DNA of 64,000 nucleotides from Sipunculus nudus (lineage: Eukaryota > Annelida > Sipuncula > Golfingiida > Sipunculidae), in NCBI GenBank assembly GCA_026874595.1, contig CM049307.1:55757870-55821869 (forward strand). Reading direction: 5' to 3'. The notes beneath the pieces were generated by a model that was not told the origin of the DNA, made no database searches, and saw only the letters and a list, made by a program, of their open reading frames with translations. The first letter of the stretch is position 1, and each line of letters starts with the position of its first letter. Below are positions 11,200-23,700 of this stretch, piece after piece. Made by a program: the position numbers and the translations under genes.

Positions 11200-13500
11200 C
11201 CAAAGCAAGTCTTTCTGACTGGCGGAGGCAATAAATTTGTATGCTATAAAACAACATGTTTTACACATGCATGTATATATATTGTTGAATGTCTTCTTCA
11301 TTTAGATATGCTAATTGACATATCAACATCACATGACCCTTGTAGTGTATATTAAGGAGACCCCCCCCCCCCCTCCCCGCGCTTAACAAGATAAACCAAT
11401 ATATATATATATTCATGTTCATCTCAAACCATGCACACAATTATTTCAGGATATAGAGTTTTGGTTCAATATTTTTTATACTTGTATTCATTCAGTGATT
11501 TTATGTATTAATGTATTAAAGCTTTTATTTTTAATTTGAACATATTTTCAATAATATACATTGCAAATGAAGCTTTTTGTTCTGCACTTTGCATTTTCAG
11601 GGATGGTGTTATTTAATTATAATATATATTATTTACAGAGCACCAACTCTCCATGCAATGATCGGACTCACGGCGCAATTCACACACACTCACATACCCA
11701 CATACAATTTCATGGAAATATGCCACCTGCATGTGCCTGACCCAAGAAAACAAATTATGCCCGCGTGTGTTAGGATAAAGTTTTGATCGGGCGTTTTTCA
11801 CAACAATGTTTTCACTTGAGTCTCGCAGGCATGCATAATCACCATTGTTACAATGATGATGTCATCATGCACATAACCATATAGACATAAACATGCATAC
11901 ATATATACCATATACACACATATATATATACCATACACACACACATATAGTTTGAATATAACCAACAGCGGGTTTCCATAAATGCATTGATTCATTTCCA
12001 GCTGGATTTACATAATATAACGTACGCGGTATTATATTTTTTTAAAAGATATATGTGATGTATAAGCAATAATTGATTAACATATATTAATAAGATTTAT
12101 TTCAATTATACATTAATTTGTATTAAAATATATATCCGCGGCTGACGACAGAAAGGGACATTGCTGTGAAAGCAGGTTCTATAGATATTTCACAACCAAA
12201 CCAAACCTTATGGTATACATGCACCTGCAATAGAGCAAGTCTATTAATCTACTTTCGACTGCAGCTACCTTCCTTTGACCGCAAATGGCCCTCGCATATT
12301 AAGCCTTCATGTACATGAAACCGTCCTTGAACAAACGACGCTAGTTAGTAGCTGCAGTACGGCGGGCGACGACTCGGCACGGATTCGCGAAAAGTGTTCA
12401 CCCCATTTTTCATTGAGCGCTATAAAGTGTGAAGTTTGTGAAACCATTAGTTTTATTTTATTAGGATATGTAAAAGCTTGGTTGATTTGACGGGGTGTCA
12501 GAGTTGTTAGATCGGCAGATAAGATCTCTACGATGAAACAAGCCTACACGATTGCCCACTTAGCCCGTATAGAGCGATCATGTCAACTTTGTGTTTGTTC
12601 TGCGCGGCCCAAATGATTGTCGCTGCTTTGAAGTTTACCGCTGCCCGCAGGCTATCCACACGGATTATTGACCACAGCCCTTATGTCAGATGGGAACTTT
12701 TAAACTAACGGCCACTTCACCATTGCTATATTCCTTTGCCTCATGTAAAATCCTTTGCCATGCATTAATAAAAGCCACGTTTTGGCACCGCCACCATCAG
12801 TTCTAAAGTTAGCCGACAGGCGGCACTTCTTGCAGCTGGCAGGTGAATTTATCAACAAGAGTTTTAATCAAGGTATACGAGTACGTATTTTGTTTTATAA
12901 TTTAGTAGATGGAACAAAATATTCTACCACATATAATGGAAGTTATAAATAAAAGTAATAAAAAAAGGAGCAACAATTTATTTCATTCTTTAATTAAAAA
13001 ATGGTCAATGATTCATGCATCATTAATTGGCGTTATTCTTTACATTTTAAAAATAAAAATACTGGCACTTGTGTGTCTCATAGGGACTGGAATAAATCAA
13101 CTTTTATGAAGAAACTTCTTTAAATTTCTGCAACAGCTGATTAAAATTTGATTTATAATTTAAGCACATCTGAAAAAAGAATATTTAGTCAAAGGCAATT
13201 CAAAGAACGAAATAATAAAGTAATGAATTTACAAATAATTGTGAAATAACCAATATTTTTTCATCCAACAAATTCAAGGTATAATCCGGGTATTTGACCA
13301 TCCTGTTAAAGTTTTCATGAACATCCACATGTTTATATTATATTCTTGATGGAAGAGAAAAGTATGATCTTTCAAGATAAATCATTCATACTATTTTCAC
13401 CATCATTCCTTTGAGGAACAATAATAAAAACAATTCAAAGAAAAACTCATAATAACAACAATAACTGAGATGGGCGTTAATCAATTCATGTTTATTTAAG
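11200..13500. other. Intergenic, no gene seen
   Basis: AT-rich DNA with a poly-C run (11361-11373) and short AT/AC microsatellite patches (11880-11950). A modestly GC-richer patch at 12270-12850 has no coding signature and could be regulatory. Confidence 0.5.
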
Positions 13501-13579
13501 TGCATTAATTATGGTTACCGTAAATTGCTTCATGCATGTTTCAAAATGTTGACTACATTTAAATTGAAGTGGATCGTAA

Positions 13580-14519
13580 ACAAATGCCATAACCGAAATC
13601 TTGGCCGGTTCTGGGATTTACTGGCTGTGGTCCACCCTGGGTGGTTATTAGGGGGCAATCGATGCACCCATACACAGATCATAATATTCAGTTTTCAAAC
13701 AAATTCAAATATAACGATGTTGCACTAGACCAGATTTAATTGGGTGCATTTATGGGGCCTGCGCTTGGCGTGAACTCCCCGTCCCAATCGTAAAGCCAGG
13801 TGGCGTAGCGATTTCCCCACGTAAAGTACAATAACTCCACGATAAGACAATAAACTGTCACGCGTAGCTTCAAAGGAAAAGCTGTGCTGAGGCCAGGCAA
13901 AACCACAAAGGAATATTTCCCCCAACAAAAGCAAGATTTGAGTCCGGGAGAAAAAGGCCGCACGTACAAGGAGATCCATCCATCATCTAATTAAAATTTC
14001 AAGCAAACCACACCGGGTTCAAGATCAAAGGGACCGCCTGCAAACATGTGTAATTTATAAGGCCGTGGCCCCGCAGCGCAGAACGCCCAGGAATTCGTAC
14101 AAATTTCAAGGGAAAAGTAAGATGTTTTGTTGATAAATCCACAATATAAGTTTAGTGCACGCAAACTTATGCTCATCTTGTGGTTGGATACAAAATTTGT
14201 TCCCTAGATAGTGTTTTTGCGGTCACAATCACACACAGTTGCCTATAAAGAATCTAATTCTCCTTACCCGATTTTGTTTGTGCATAAGCTGTGATTAATC
14301 ATGGGTAGGCCGGCCATTATCAACGCGCCGAAAAGTATTTTTATTTAGTAGTGCGAGTTTATACTGATTGTTTATTATAATAAACAGTACAGGCATGTTT
14401 AATATTGATTACATCTATTAGCAGAAGGTGAAAAAACGTGTATATTGTCATATATATAAAGGTATGTACCCCTTCGAAAATAGACTCGACCGACATATTT
14501 TGCTTCCATGTCAATTGCT
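13580..14519 (+). other. GC-richer region upstream of the Axin promoter
   Basis: Composition shifts from the AT-rich flank to a mixed, CpG-containing sequence without a coding signature. It holds a canonical TCF/LEF-type site (GATCAAAGG, 14023-14031), with ACCGCC a few bases downstream, and a CTTATAAGG-like AT/GC patch. This is probably the distal Axin promoter or an enhancer; inferred from position. Confidence 0.4.
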
Positions 14520-14665
14520 GCTCGACTATGATTGGCGCGGGCACTTCAGAGGCAGTGACGTCACGGTGTGTAGGGGTTGTCGGCGGCTGGCATGTGGCTT
14601 TGATGTTGGATTCAAACTTTTCAAATTTGTTAATACAAACCGACCCTTGAAGTGGAATCAAAGGG
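14520..14665 (+). promoter_or_regulatory. Putative Axin promoter: CCAAT box, CRE, TCF-like sites
   Basis: Seen in order: an inverted CCAAT box (ATTGG, 14531-14535) followed by GCGCGGGC; a perfect CRE (TGACGTCA, 14556-14563); GCTTTGATG (TCF/LEF-type, core 14598-14604); and AATCAAAGG (core 14657-14663). CpG density is locally higher than in the flanks. A promoter here suits a non-coding first exon ending at a GTAAGT donor 35-240 bp downstream. No TATA box or initiator could be fixed. The TCF-type sites would let Wnt signalling act on Axin transcription, as known for vertebrate Axin2. Confidence 0.45.
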
Positions 14666-14900
14666 CAAGATAAAGACCAATGATATGATATTGGTAAGTT
14701 TCACTTGCTGGATATACTGTGCATTGGATTTACCGAACGCCAAGTGTGGGGAAACCGCCGTGCCCAGGTACCCGTTTGTAAGTTACTTTGTTGCAACTAT
14801 GTGTACATTTCAGCGACGCTGTAAACTGTTTGGCAACATGAATGAGATGGAGTTCTCGTAGCACGTTGTGTTTAAAGCTGAAAATATTCGTGGTGTTAAG
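14666..14900 (+). other. Candidate 5' non-coding exon of Axin
   Basis: Two good donors follow the putative promoter: ATTG|GTAAGT (intron from 14694) and TTAAG|GTAAGT (intron from 14901). Either could join the acceptor at 19721-19723 and supply the Axin leader. The longer version contains several upstream ATGs. RNA evidence is absent; this is inference from position and donor quality. Confidence 0.35.
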
Positions 14901-16727
14901 GTAAGTACATATGGAATACCAACCCAGAGGTAATCAGAGGGGTTTATTCAAAAAGTTGGGAGCTCTCTTGAGCTCTCGGTTGTCGCTTTCTGTGTGAAGC
15001 GAGGGCTAAGGGCAATTTTCACGGTCAGCGAGTCTAAATATTTCAGAAGAAGAACTGTGTCGGGTCACAAGTTGTGAATGGCATACATACTCGTGTTTGA
15101 CTAGGTCCGGAATACCCAGCGACTAGCTGAATAAACAGCCAGGCATACATGAGATTTCACTTGGAACAACCAAGGACGATTTTGATGCAAGAAAACCTGC
15201 AAGGAAAAAAAAAAATTTAGGATGAAAGGCACAGTCACTACAGACCCGCATTAATGGTTGCCTTTTTTATTTATATTGAAGCTCGCCCGGCTAGGACCCT
15301 GAGGCAATGCCAGTCCATCTGTATTTGATTGTAGTTCCCCTCAGTCTAGGGAATGCATGCATCCAGTAGGCCGTAAAAGCGGCTATAAAATGCTGTATGG
15401 AACAAAGTTTGAGGTGGTTGGTACCGTTTATGTGTATTATATTGTTTTACGGCCCGGTGTATGGTTCATGAGCTGGCCATAATTTTCTGTATGAACATAG
15501 GAAATTCCTTTCACTACATTCTTGTATGGAGGGACAGTTGAGACTGTTTCTGCTCCATTCACTTTTTATATTACCCCATCTGAGATGAAAGCTTGCATTG
15601 ACATAACCCATCAAGCCTTAAACCAGTAGCCTGTTACTGAAAACCCACTAATGGCTTTTATTGTATAGAGTCATGAAAATTTGCATCGCAGCCATTATTT
15701 TTGTTCATTTATGGTTCTGTTCTGTCCCTGAATTTGTTTGATGTATTTTTACTTATAACATCATAGGAATGCAAACCACTGATCCAGACGCGCAGATTCG
15801 CTTGATTTTCGAGGCAGGTGATTGCTGTCCTAATTGAATAGTTATAGTCAGCTGCTATACTTGTTCAGTGCTGGAAAAACCCTTTCTACAGGACACATAA
15901 GGTTCTCATTTTAATCAATCTACTGTTTTAGAAAGGCAGAGATTATAAATTACCTCCCTGAATGGACTTAAAAACCCTGATAAATAAATAAGATGTCCAT
16001 ATCATTTGCAGTGAAAAGTAAGAGTCATGACAAATTACCTTGTAGAACCCACCTTGCTTTGTAAAATGTCATTTGCATTGAAAATATAATGGCAAACTGC
16101 TTAGCTGCTCCTTAGAGAGTACAAAATAATCAGTATATAACCAGAATTACTTCATAGGCCATATATCTAGAGTTCAAGTCAAAAGGATAGGTGTAGCATG
16201 TTTATAGTACCTTCAGTTTAAAAACAGTAGAGTGATGAAATACAACCCCAGTAACTATCAGTGATTTGTTTATCAACAGATAATATATATGACACGTGCT
16301 TCAAAGAAATGATATTTACATCAAGCATCTCTTGAACTGAACAAGGTTGTAAATATCTGAGTTAACCTGACTGCTGCTGATTTATAAAGCAGATCCAAGG
16401 GAAAAAAGTAAAAAGCCTTCATTGATATTTCAATATTTCATTGATAATTTTGAATCAAAATTTTATAACTTCTGTTTGCTAATAACCTCCCCAGATTAAT
16501 AATTGTGACAAGGGGTCCTTCTTATAGTGCAATGGCCAGAATTTTTTTTATATTTGTTAATTTGACAATTAACATATGAATTCCCATGAAGTACCACTTA
16601 ACCTTAAAATCATAACCTTAACCTTAGAATCCTGTTATACTTGTAACCTTGTATCCTTTTTTCATCTGCTCCTGTTTTCAGCAGAAAAAGCACATTATGA
16701 AAATAAAAGTTGCAAAAAAACTTAGTA

Positions 16728-16900
16728 CAGTCTTGTTTATAAGGTACAACAACAAAGTACCTATTATTAACAGTATTGAAGAAGCCCAGTCTTGTTTATA
16801 AGGTACAACAACAAAGTACCTATTATTAACAGTATTGAAGAAGTCCAGTCTTGTTTATAAGGTACAACAACAAAGTACCTATTATTATAAGTATTTAAGA
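16728..16900 (+). repeat. 59-bp tandem repeat, three copies
   Basis: Three head-to-tail units starting near 16728, 16787 and 16846. The first two are almost identical and the third decays at its end. Each contains an internal palindrome, AGGTAC-(AACAACAAA)-GTACCT, so each unit can form a small hairpin. Confidence 0.92.
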
Positions 16901-17418
16901 AATGTAGATGATCTGATTGAAAATCTGATAGTGATAAAATGATCCATTTCACTAAATTTTAAACTTACTGATGACAGTCAATTGGTGTCAAAGGTCACAG
17001 GGAAAAACCAACAAATTTGACAGCTGTTATTTGATGTAAACAAACTTAAAATATTTTCAATGATAACTAAGTTGGATGCTTATTAAGTTTACATGTTTCA
17101 ACATATTTATGTATCAGTTCACTGGTGTTACGGCGGTGTATTACAGCAATCGTCGTCAAACTCCAGTGTTCAGAAGTTTGACTATTAAGCAAACTTCAGA
17201 CTGTTGGATACAAAAAAGATGTATTAATATATCTTGTTATGATATTGTTATGTGCCCACTTATAATAAATATGGGAAGTTTCTGGGCATGTTCATAACAA
17301 ATATTTCAAGTCTGACCATAATCTGTGACATACTGATATACATGTCTGTTAATGGGGTATGAGACAACCAAAATAACCCTACATGTATATATCAGTGTTT
17401 CATATTTTGACCTGAATA

Positions 17419-17849
17419 CTGTGGTTGGCTTCATATTCGCGAGGCTGAAATTTCGTGATTTCTCCATTTTTAATGTTTCGCAAGGGTTTCATTTTCGCGA
17501 TCTTACCAGAACCTAAATCAGTTCTTTGGTAAAGCCATGTCTATTTTTATTATAAAATGAGAGTAAGTCATGAGTTTGTGATATTCTACTCATATAATGA
17601 TGGTCCAGTATACACAGCACAGATAGTTTAGTTAAAATTTAAGGAAACGTTTTTTCCAATACCTGCATAATGGAATTTATTATAAAATTTCTCACTGTAC
17701 CAACCCATTCACATACAAGTATTGGTTTCACTGAATAAGAAGGACATTCTCAATTGGCAAATTATTCCTGAGGGTTTCATTTTCGCGATTATTTCCAATT
17801 CGTGAATATCGCGAAATTAAAACCCTCCCGAATATGAAGCCAACCACAG
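17419..17849. mobile_element. MITE with 21-bp perfect TIRs and TA target site
   Basis: The left TIR (17419-17439, starting CTGTGGTTGGCTT) is the exact reverse complement of the right TIR (17829-17849). Both are flanked by TA (17417-17418 and 17850-17851), as for Tc1/mariner-type insertion. Subterminal segments repeat TTTCATTTTCGCGAT and TTCGCGA-type words in both orientations. Length 431 bp with no transposase frame, so it is non-autonomous. Confidence 0.9.
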
Positions 17850-18559
17850 TACTTACCAAACTAACATGCTGATGTAATAACAGCAGACATAATTATTATA
17901 CATTGGTCGTTAATAAATAATGATACAGAACTAATGAATGACCATCTTTTTATTTTTTGTGATATTACATTTTCACTTTCGAGTTGATATTTCAAAATAT
18001 GCAATTGTATATTTGCAAAGAATATGTCATCAGCATCCATTTTATACTGTGCCTTTGAAGTTGTGTGTGTTATTTTTCCATGTGAAGATTGTTCATATCA
18101 GTGTTTTTGATACAAAGGGATCCGGCATAGCATTATTTACTTTATGTGGAAATGTAACCAGGTTAGATAAAATAAACAAGACGTTCCACACTGGGAGCTG
18201 CTATCACCAAGGAGAGACCTGTTATCCTTGTGAAAATACACTGTGTAATACTGTGTGTTCTCAGAATGAGCGCAAGCAAATATTGGTTGTTAATTTTTTC
18301 ACAAAGCCCTTTGAGATGAAAGGGCTCAGCTTCAGGGGAAAGGAAACGCCTAGCATCCGCCTCCTAGGGGTGTTTATTTGAGGAGGGGTGTTAATTTAAG
18401 CCTCTTCACAAGTCTTGTATTGTGGAGTTTTCTTTGTTTACCACTGTGGAACAGATACTTGTGTTGTAAATCTGACTTTGCCTGTAATATAAAGCATGCA
18501 CTGAAAATTGGGCTGTGACCTTGTTGGAGTTGGGTATTGATTTTAGCTGGGAATAGATG

Positions 18560-18740
18560 GGTAGATAATATTTTCTTAGCTGTACCAGTGGTTTGCGTGG
18601 CCTGCTTTCTGATACCCCAAAGGAGCCCCAGATATTTGCATAAAATCATGGCCGCCTCCTGGTCTGAAATTGATATGGGTCTTTGATCTTGGAAGAGCTC
18701 TTTGAATGACCAGGTCGCAACAGTTTTGTGGCTCCATGGC
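18560..18740 (+). promoter_or_regulatory. Candidate intron-1 regulatory island with TCF-like site
   Basis: GC-richer non-coding patch containing CTTTGATC (18681-18688), with GCCGCC 24 bases upstream of it (18651-18656). The second motif resembles the C-clamp helper element of invertebrate TCF, although its seventh base is T rather than a purine. Activity is inferred from motifs only. Confidence 0.3.
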
Positions 18741-19748
18741 CGGGCCTGGTGAGTGATCACATGTAGAAGTCATTTGGGTGTATTTGTGGGCTATAACCCT
18801 AGCTCTAAGGCTGATTGCGGGCCAGCTCGGCCTTCAATTGATTCTGTTTTAGGACACAGCACATTGTGGATTGACCGGCCTGGCTTATTTGAATTTCAGT
18901 TGGGTTCGTGCTTTAGGCTGAGATATGTGTGTTTATTCGGCCTGCCCTCCCTTCACATGTTAGTCAAGATCAAGGAACACCACAGCAGGCTATGTATTTA
19001 CTGGCCCAAGCTTCACGATCAGGCTTTTAATTGCTGTGGAGGGAGACCCTCCAAATTTTATTATGTCTGTTTGTCAAATGACGCTGAAACTGAAAGACAC
19101 CCATTGAATTTCTTTGCAAATGTGGAATGTTCTGTGCAATCTGTGAGGTGAACAGGTCCCAGTTAATCTGAAAATTGCGGTTTTTGTGGATTTACCAGGA
19201 AAATTGGTTCGTGCATACGCCATTATGGCCTCATGGTAGGGTTTATGTGTGAGGTACCAGAGGTGAGTGATAATAGAGGATGTTTGCCTTATTGAAGCTT
19301 TATCATTCAATATTAATGTTATCTTTGTTCTCAGGTTATTTCCTATATTGAAGGAGTATTCTTGGTCTTTTTGATTCTTTACTTATTAAACACATTTCCC
19401 AGATGCAATATTATACATGTATTATTTGGCAAGGGGTATCTTTTTGTATTTTCAAAGTTTTATTCCTTAGTGCCTCAGTGCAAATAGGTGATCACAGACT
19501 TTTATAATAGCTCCCCCCCCCCCCTTCCATAATTTTAATCAAACTTGTCTGTGTTTTAGCTGATAAGTCATTTGTTAAAAACATTTACTAATTTATATAC
19601 TGACATTTATGATTTTATGCATTGATTTATGATTCGCTTGTGGTTATAAAATTGAGGTTATTATTTTATGTTGATACAAGATTATAACCTGAACCTTTGT
19701 ACATATAAATTTGCATATTTCAGGTTTCCTCTACACATCAAAGCCAAC

Positions 19749-19754
19749 ATGTGA
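19749..19754 (+). other. Minimal start-stop uORF in Axin leader
   Basis: ATG immediately followed by TGA, 46 bases upstream of the Axin start codon and within the same exon if the acceptor at 19723 is used. Start-stop elements are known to stall or divert ribosomes. It overlaps by one base the next upstream ATG (19754). Confidence 0.5.
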
Positions 19755-19810
19755 TGCTAGGCCAACAGAGCATAAGACTTGGGTGCACCACAGGAGAAAA
19801 TGAGTATTGA
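19754..19810 (+). other. uORF overlapping the Axin start codon
   Basis: ATG at 19754 opens 18 codons ending in TGA at 19808-19810. It is out of frame with, and reads past, the Axin ATG at 19800. A ribosome translating it could not reinitiate upstream at the Axin start, so it is expected to lower Axin output. Whether it is transcribed depends on the leader exon structure. Confidence 0.5.
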
Positions 19811-20776
19811 AGTACACCAGTTCTTGAATGACGCCTCGGGAAACTTCACAGAAACCGCACCGCGTCCTCCCGTGCCAGGGGAGGAGAACGAACTCCAGTC
19901 CAATGGCGGCGCTTCCACGCGCAGTAGTGGATCTCACAAGAGCCACATTTCAGGAAAAAGTCATTCATCTGGGAAAAGCGGGGGCTCACATCGTACGGAC
20001 CTCAGCCATTCCCCGGCGGCTACACCCAGGCGCTCAAACCTGGATAAAACGAGCACTTCACTCAGTGGCTCCCTCAAGGGGCTCGATGAGGACGCTATGG
20101 TGGCGCCACTGGGCTTTGAGCCCGAGGGGAGTGCGGCTAGCTCTCCCCCATTTACAGAAAACACAACACCAGCCTACCTAAAGTGGGCTGAAAATCTCAA
20201 TAACCTCTTGGAGGATAGCGATGGGGTAAAATTATTTCGCCAGTTCCTTGACCAGGAGGCTTGTGCTAATGTTTTGGATTTCTGGTTTGCTTGCCGTGGA
20301 TTAAAAATGGTGGGGCCAAATGATAAGGCCAAAATTCAGCATCTCATTAAACTAATCTATAGGAAATACATCAGGGACCAGTTGAATCTCAAACCAGAGA
20401 TTAAGAAAGCCATTGCAGAGAAAATGAGTCGAAAAGAGGGTGTGGACCAGCACATTTTCGATGAAGCTCATGCTGAGGTGGAGAGGACTTTGCGGAATGA
20501 TTCATACCCGTTGTTTATTAAATGTGAGCTGTATGTGCAATATGTTGAAGCAGGTGGTGAGAGTCCTAAGACAAGTCACTCCTCTAGTGGGTCCAATAGT
20601 GTACGACCTGTAACAGGGCAGTTGCCTCCTTTAATTGAAGGAGAGGAATTAAAATCGGAGGATATACACTTTGCAAAGCCTCAGCCACCTACGCTGGCAC
20701 TAACAAAATCGGCTTTAGCAGCAACATCCGCATCCAGGGCACAAATGAGTATACGGCGGCCTGAGTCATGTGCTGG
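19800..20776 (+). CDS. Axin: Axin, first coding exon: tankyrase-binding motif and RGS domain
   Basis: Encodes residues 1-325 plus two bases. The start is ATG at 19800 (MSIEVHQFLND), because this N-terminus aligns with the vertebrate Axin start and has A at -3; an in-frame TTG lies seven codons upstream. Visible in order: a tankyrase-binding segment RPPVPGEE (22-29), a Ser/Gly/His-rich linker (about 37-95), a second conserved segment LGFEPEGSA (104-112), and an RGS domain (about 124-251) with LKWAENL, LFRQFL, LDFWFACRG, YRKYI, FDEAH and YPLFIK. In Axin the RGS fold binds APC SAMP repeats rather than acting mainly on G-alpha. GESPK follows. The exon ends TGT GCT GG|GTAGGT; its phase fits the next exon. 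Axin is the cytoplasmic scaffold that brings GSK3, CK1, APC and beta-catenin together. The linker is longer than in human AXIN1. Confidence 0.97.
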
Positions 20777-23700
20777 GTAGGTATCACAGTGTATATACAT
20801 ATATATATCCGTATATCTAGTGTATAACATAGGAATGATCAACAAATGTGTTGTCAAACTGTTATTTTCTATAATTGTATGTAACAGGGAACTGGTGCTT
20901 TGCTAAAGGTAAGTGTCAGTCTGTTTCAGCTTTCAACCATGTGCATCCAAATTACTGGTTAGTATATGTGTATTATTTTATTTCAGGTACATACATGTGT
21001 ATCCAAACCTCACTTCGAGGTGTTCACAGTGAAATGTTTCATGGGTAGTGGAAATGTGTAGAATTCAGAACCAAGATTGAGGCTGCAACCAAACCACAAA
21101 AAGCCCCCTTTGATGTATGAAATGTGGAAATAGCTCAAGTTAACACATTGGTAACATATGTTAGTGTTCAGTGGTTACATGAATCAGTAAATTTAGGAAT
21201 GGAATTTGGGACTGGGATCTATATATGGTTGCTTTTAGTGTCTTTAGAATGATGCATCCGCAGGGTTGCCATAAGAACAACATATATAATATAGTTTGTC
21301 TTCTGGTGTCTTCTCAACAAGTTGTTGTTTTGCGGTACAGGTAGTAATTGATTGTTCAGTTCTGTTTGTAGATCCAAAATGCAGAAAGCAAGGTCAAGTT
21401 ATTTCAGTTCAGGAGTCCTAGTGGACTACAACATGGCTGCTTCGTGGTACTGCTAGTACCAAAGGCTGGTGAAATTCTAATATTCTGTGCTGATTAACAT
21501 TGGGAATAAATAAAAACAAGAAACCAAATGACAACTCAACCATGCACTTATGCTTATTAATATGAATAGATTTATGTAGTTTATTTTATGAAGGCACAAA
21601 GTCCCTAATAAAGTGTCTAGGACATAAACACGGCTTCCATCATTATTATTATTGCAGTATTAGTATTATTAATATTATCAGCTGATAAATTACTGAAACC
21701 AAGGAGTAGAGGTTTTTTCACATCTTAATTGTTTTGTTCTTTCTTGAGGTAGCTTTTTGGATCTGTTTGCTTGCGTATTGCTGGTAGCAGTGTTTTGGGA
21801 TACATTTTTGAGCTATCTCTGTCACTAATGTTGTGTCCAGAACATTGTTTATCATCAGAAATAGGATTTGGCCTGAAGGATTTGGCAGAAGTTAAAAAAC
21901 CTTCAGTACCAATGAAAGAAATTTTGAATGTTTGACAAGCAGGTTGGTTGGTAGAAGCAAATGAGATAAAAACAATAGATCACATGGGGGAAACAAGCTC
22001 AGTTCCATCACATCATATCAGGACATTACTGTCATTATGGACTAGAGTCAAAACAGAATTATTAATTAAGCCATTACAGGTTTTATTTTCCACATAATTT
22101 AACAATTTGGCATCCATTGCCATGTTTTATGAGTGCATTAACCATTGAAAACAATGAGCAATTAAATGATGTGGTCAGACCGCTCCCTTTGAACTTCACG
22201 AGAAACACTGCAGATCATCCATCCCATATTTTATGCATGTAGCACATCAGGCTCGGCTTCTAGTGGATGCACATAAAACTGCGTCAGTTCACATGCCTTG
22301 GAGGGCATGTTGTAACAGATTATATCAATTTTGAAGCAATGACATAATTGTTTGTGGAGACATGACAGTTCTATATGATTAAGGGGGCTCTATTTCTGAG
22401 ATTGCACCATGAGATTCCAGGTGGGCATATACAGCGTTTTTATGTTATTTCGCTGTTTTTCAGTCACCTTGACAGAGCTACTCCTGTTAAACTGACCTTG
22501 GTTTTGGACACTAGGTGAGAAGAAACAGGCAAAGACCCCCCACCATCCACAATCAGATAACACGTTACTTGTGAATCCAGCTGAACTTTTTGTGTTTGCC
22601 ATAGTACTGAAGTACAGACATGTTCTGTGGCCTGGGGCACGAAGGACAAACAAATGCTTGATGGGAAATATGTGATATGGAACTCGTAACTCATTGAATG
22701 TTTACCTTGCATTGTTCCAAGGTCAGCCTAAAAGCAGATGAGACCAATCACACATACACTATAACATGACAAGCATTTTAGCTGATACCATAGATCATCA
22801 AGAACATCACATGGTGTCCATGTTCCCCGTACAGAGAGGGTATAGTTGCTATTATTATATTTTGTGTCCACTCCAAGGCTTGTAATGCCGGGCCCGAACA
22901 CTGATTATCATTTTATGTGATGGGTTAGGACCCCAACCCTTAAATTAGGGTTGAAATGGGAACCAAATTTAGAACTTGGGCACTATAGGCATTACCTGAC
23001 TGGACTCTAATTCTCATTGGCATCGTAGCCATGGGAACACTGTTAAGTCTTTACAAAAGCTTTAAATGGACATCTTTTTACTAACGTGATATGTGTGTAA
23101 AGTTTAATAGGTGATGGCTTTACTTGGATATGAACAGAATTAAAAAATCCACCCTGAAAGCATTAATTCCTTGAACTAAGCCCCTTCAGTTCAAAACCAG
23201 GTGTATAAATATATAAGGTATAACATAAACTCAGTTAGTTTCCATAAATAATCAGGTATTTGTGCATGCACACAAAAGTTAAAACCCCCTTCACCAGCAC
23301 CACCAACCTGACCTCCAATATCGGCCCCTGTAGTGATATTCATCGCAAAGCATATAGCCTATTTAAAGCCTTATAACTGTAATCATCAATATAACCACAT
23401 GTATGATAGTTTATACATGTATAATGGATTTACTAGAAATTATACCAGAACCAGTGAAGCTGTTAGCTTTTAGGAGTCAAAACTAAAAGCAGTGCATAGT
23501 AAAAGCTTTTCAGTTTAATCATGAAAATGATTTAGGTGAACAGAATAATCATTTGTGGGTTCTAGTAATCATCCAATGTGCACTAGAATTAAGGAAAAGT
23601 GGCATTTTAGTGATATATTTTTATATGGAATCTCATATTTTATTTAGCGTCTAGATATATGTCACATGTCAATCTGAGTTTTAAAAATATATATAATTTT

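Larger units (their letters stand above)
14901..19723 (+). other. Putative Axin intron 1
   Basis: Runs from the candidate donor at 14901 to a clear acceptor (TTGCATATTTCAG, ending 19723). It holds a 59-bp triple tandem repeat, a TA-flanked MITE, a GC-richer island (about 18130-19300) with a CTTTGATC site, and a poly-C run (19513-19524). No other gene was recognised. Confidence 0.5.

Noticed and set aside
20777-20782. Alternative donor GGGTAG|GTATCA for the RGS exon
   Set aside because: It would include an in-frame TAG (20778-20780); the donor at 20777 avoids it and gives the right phase.
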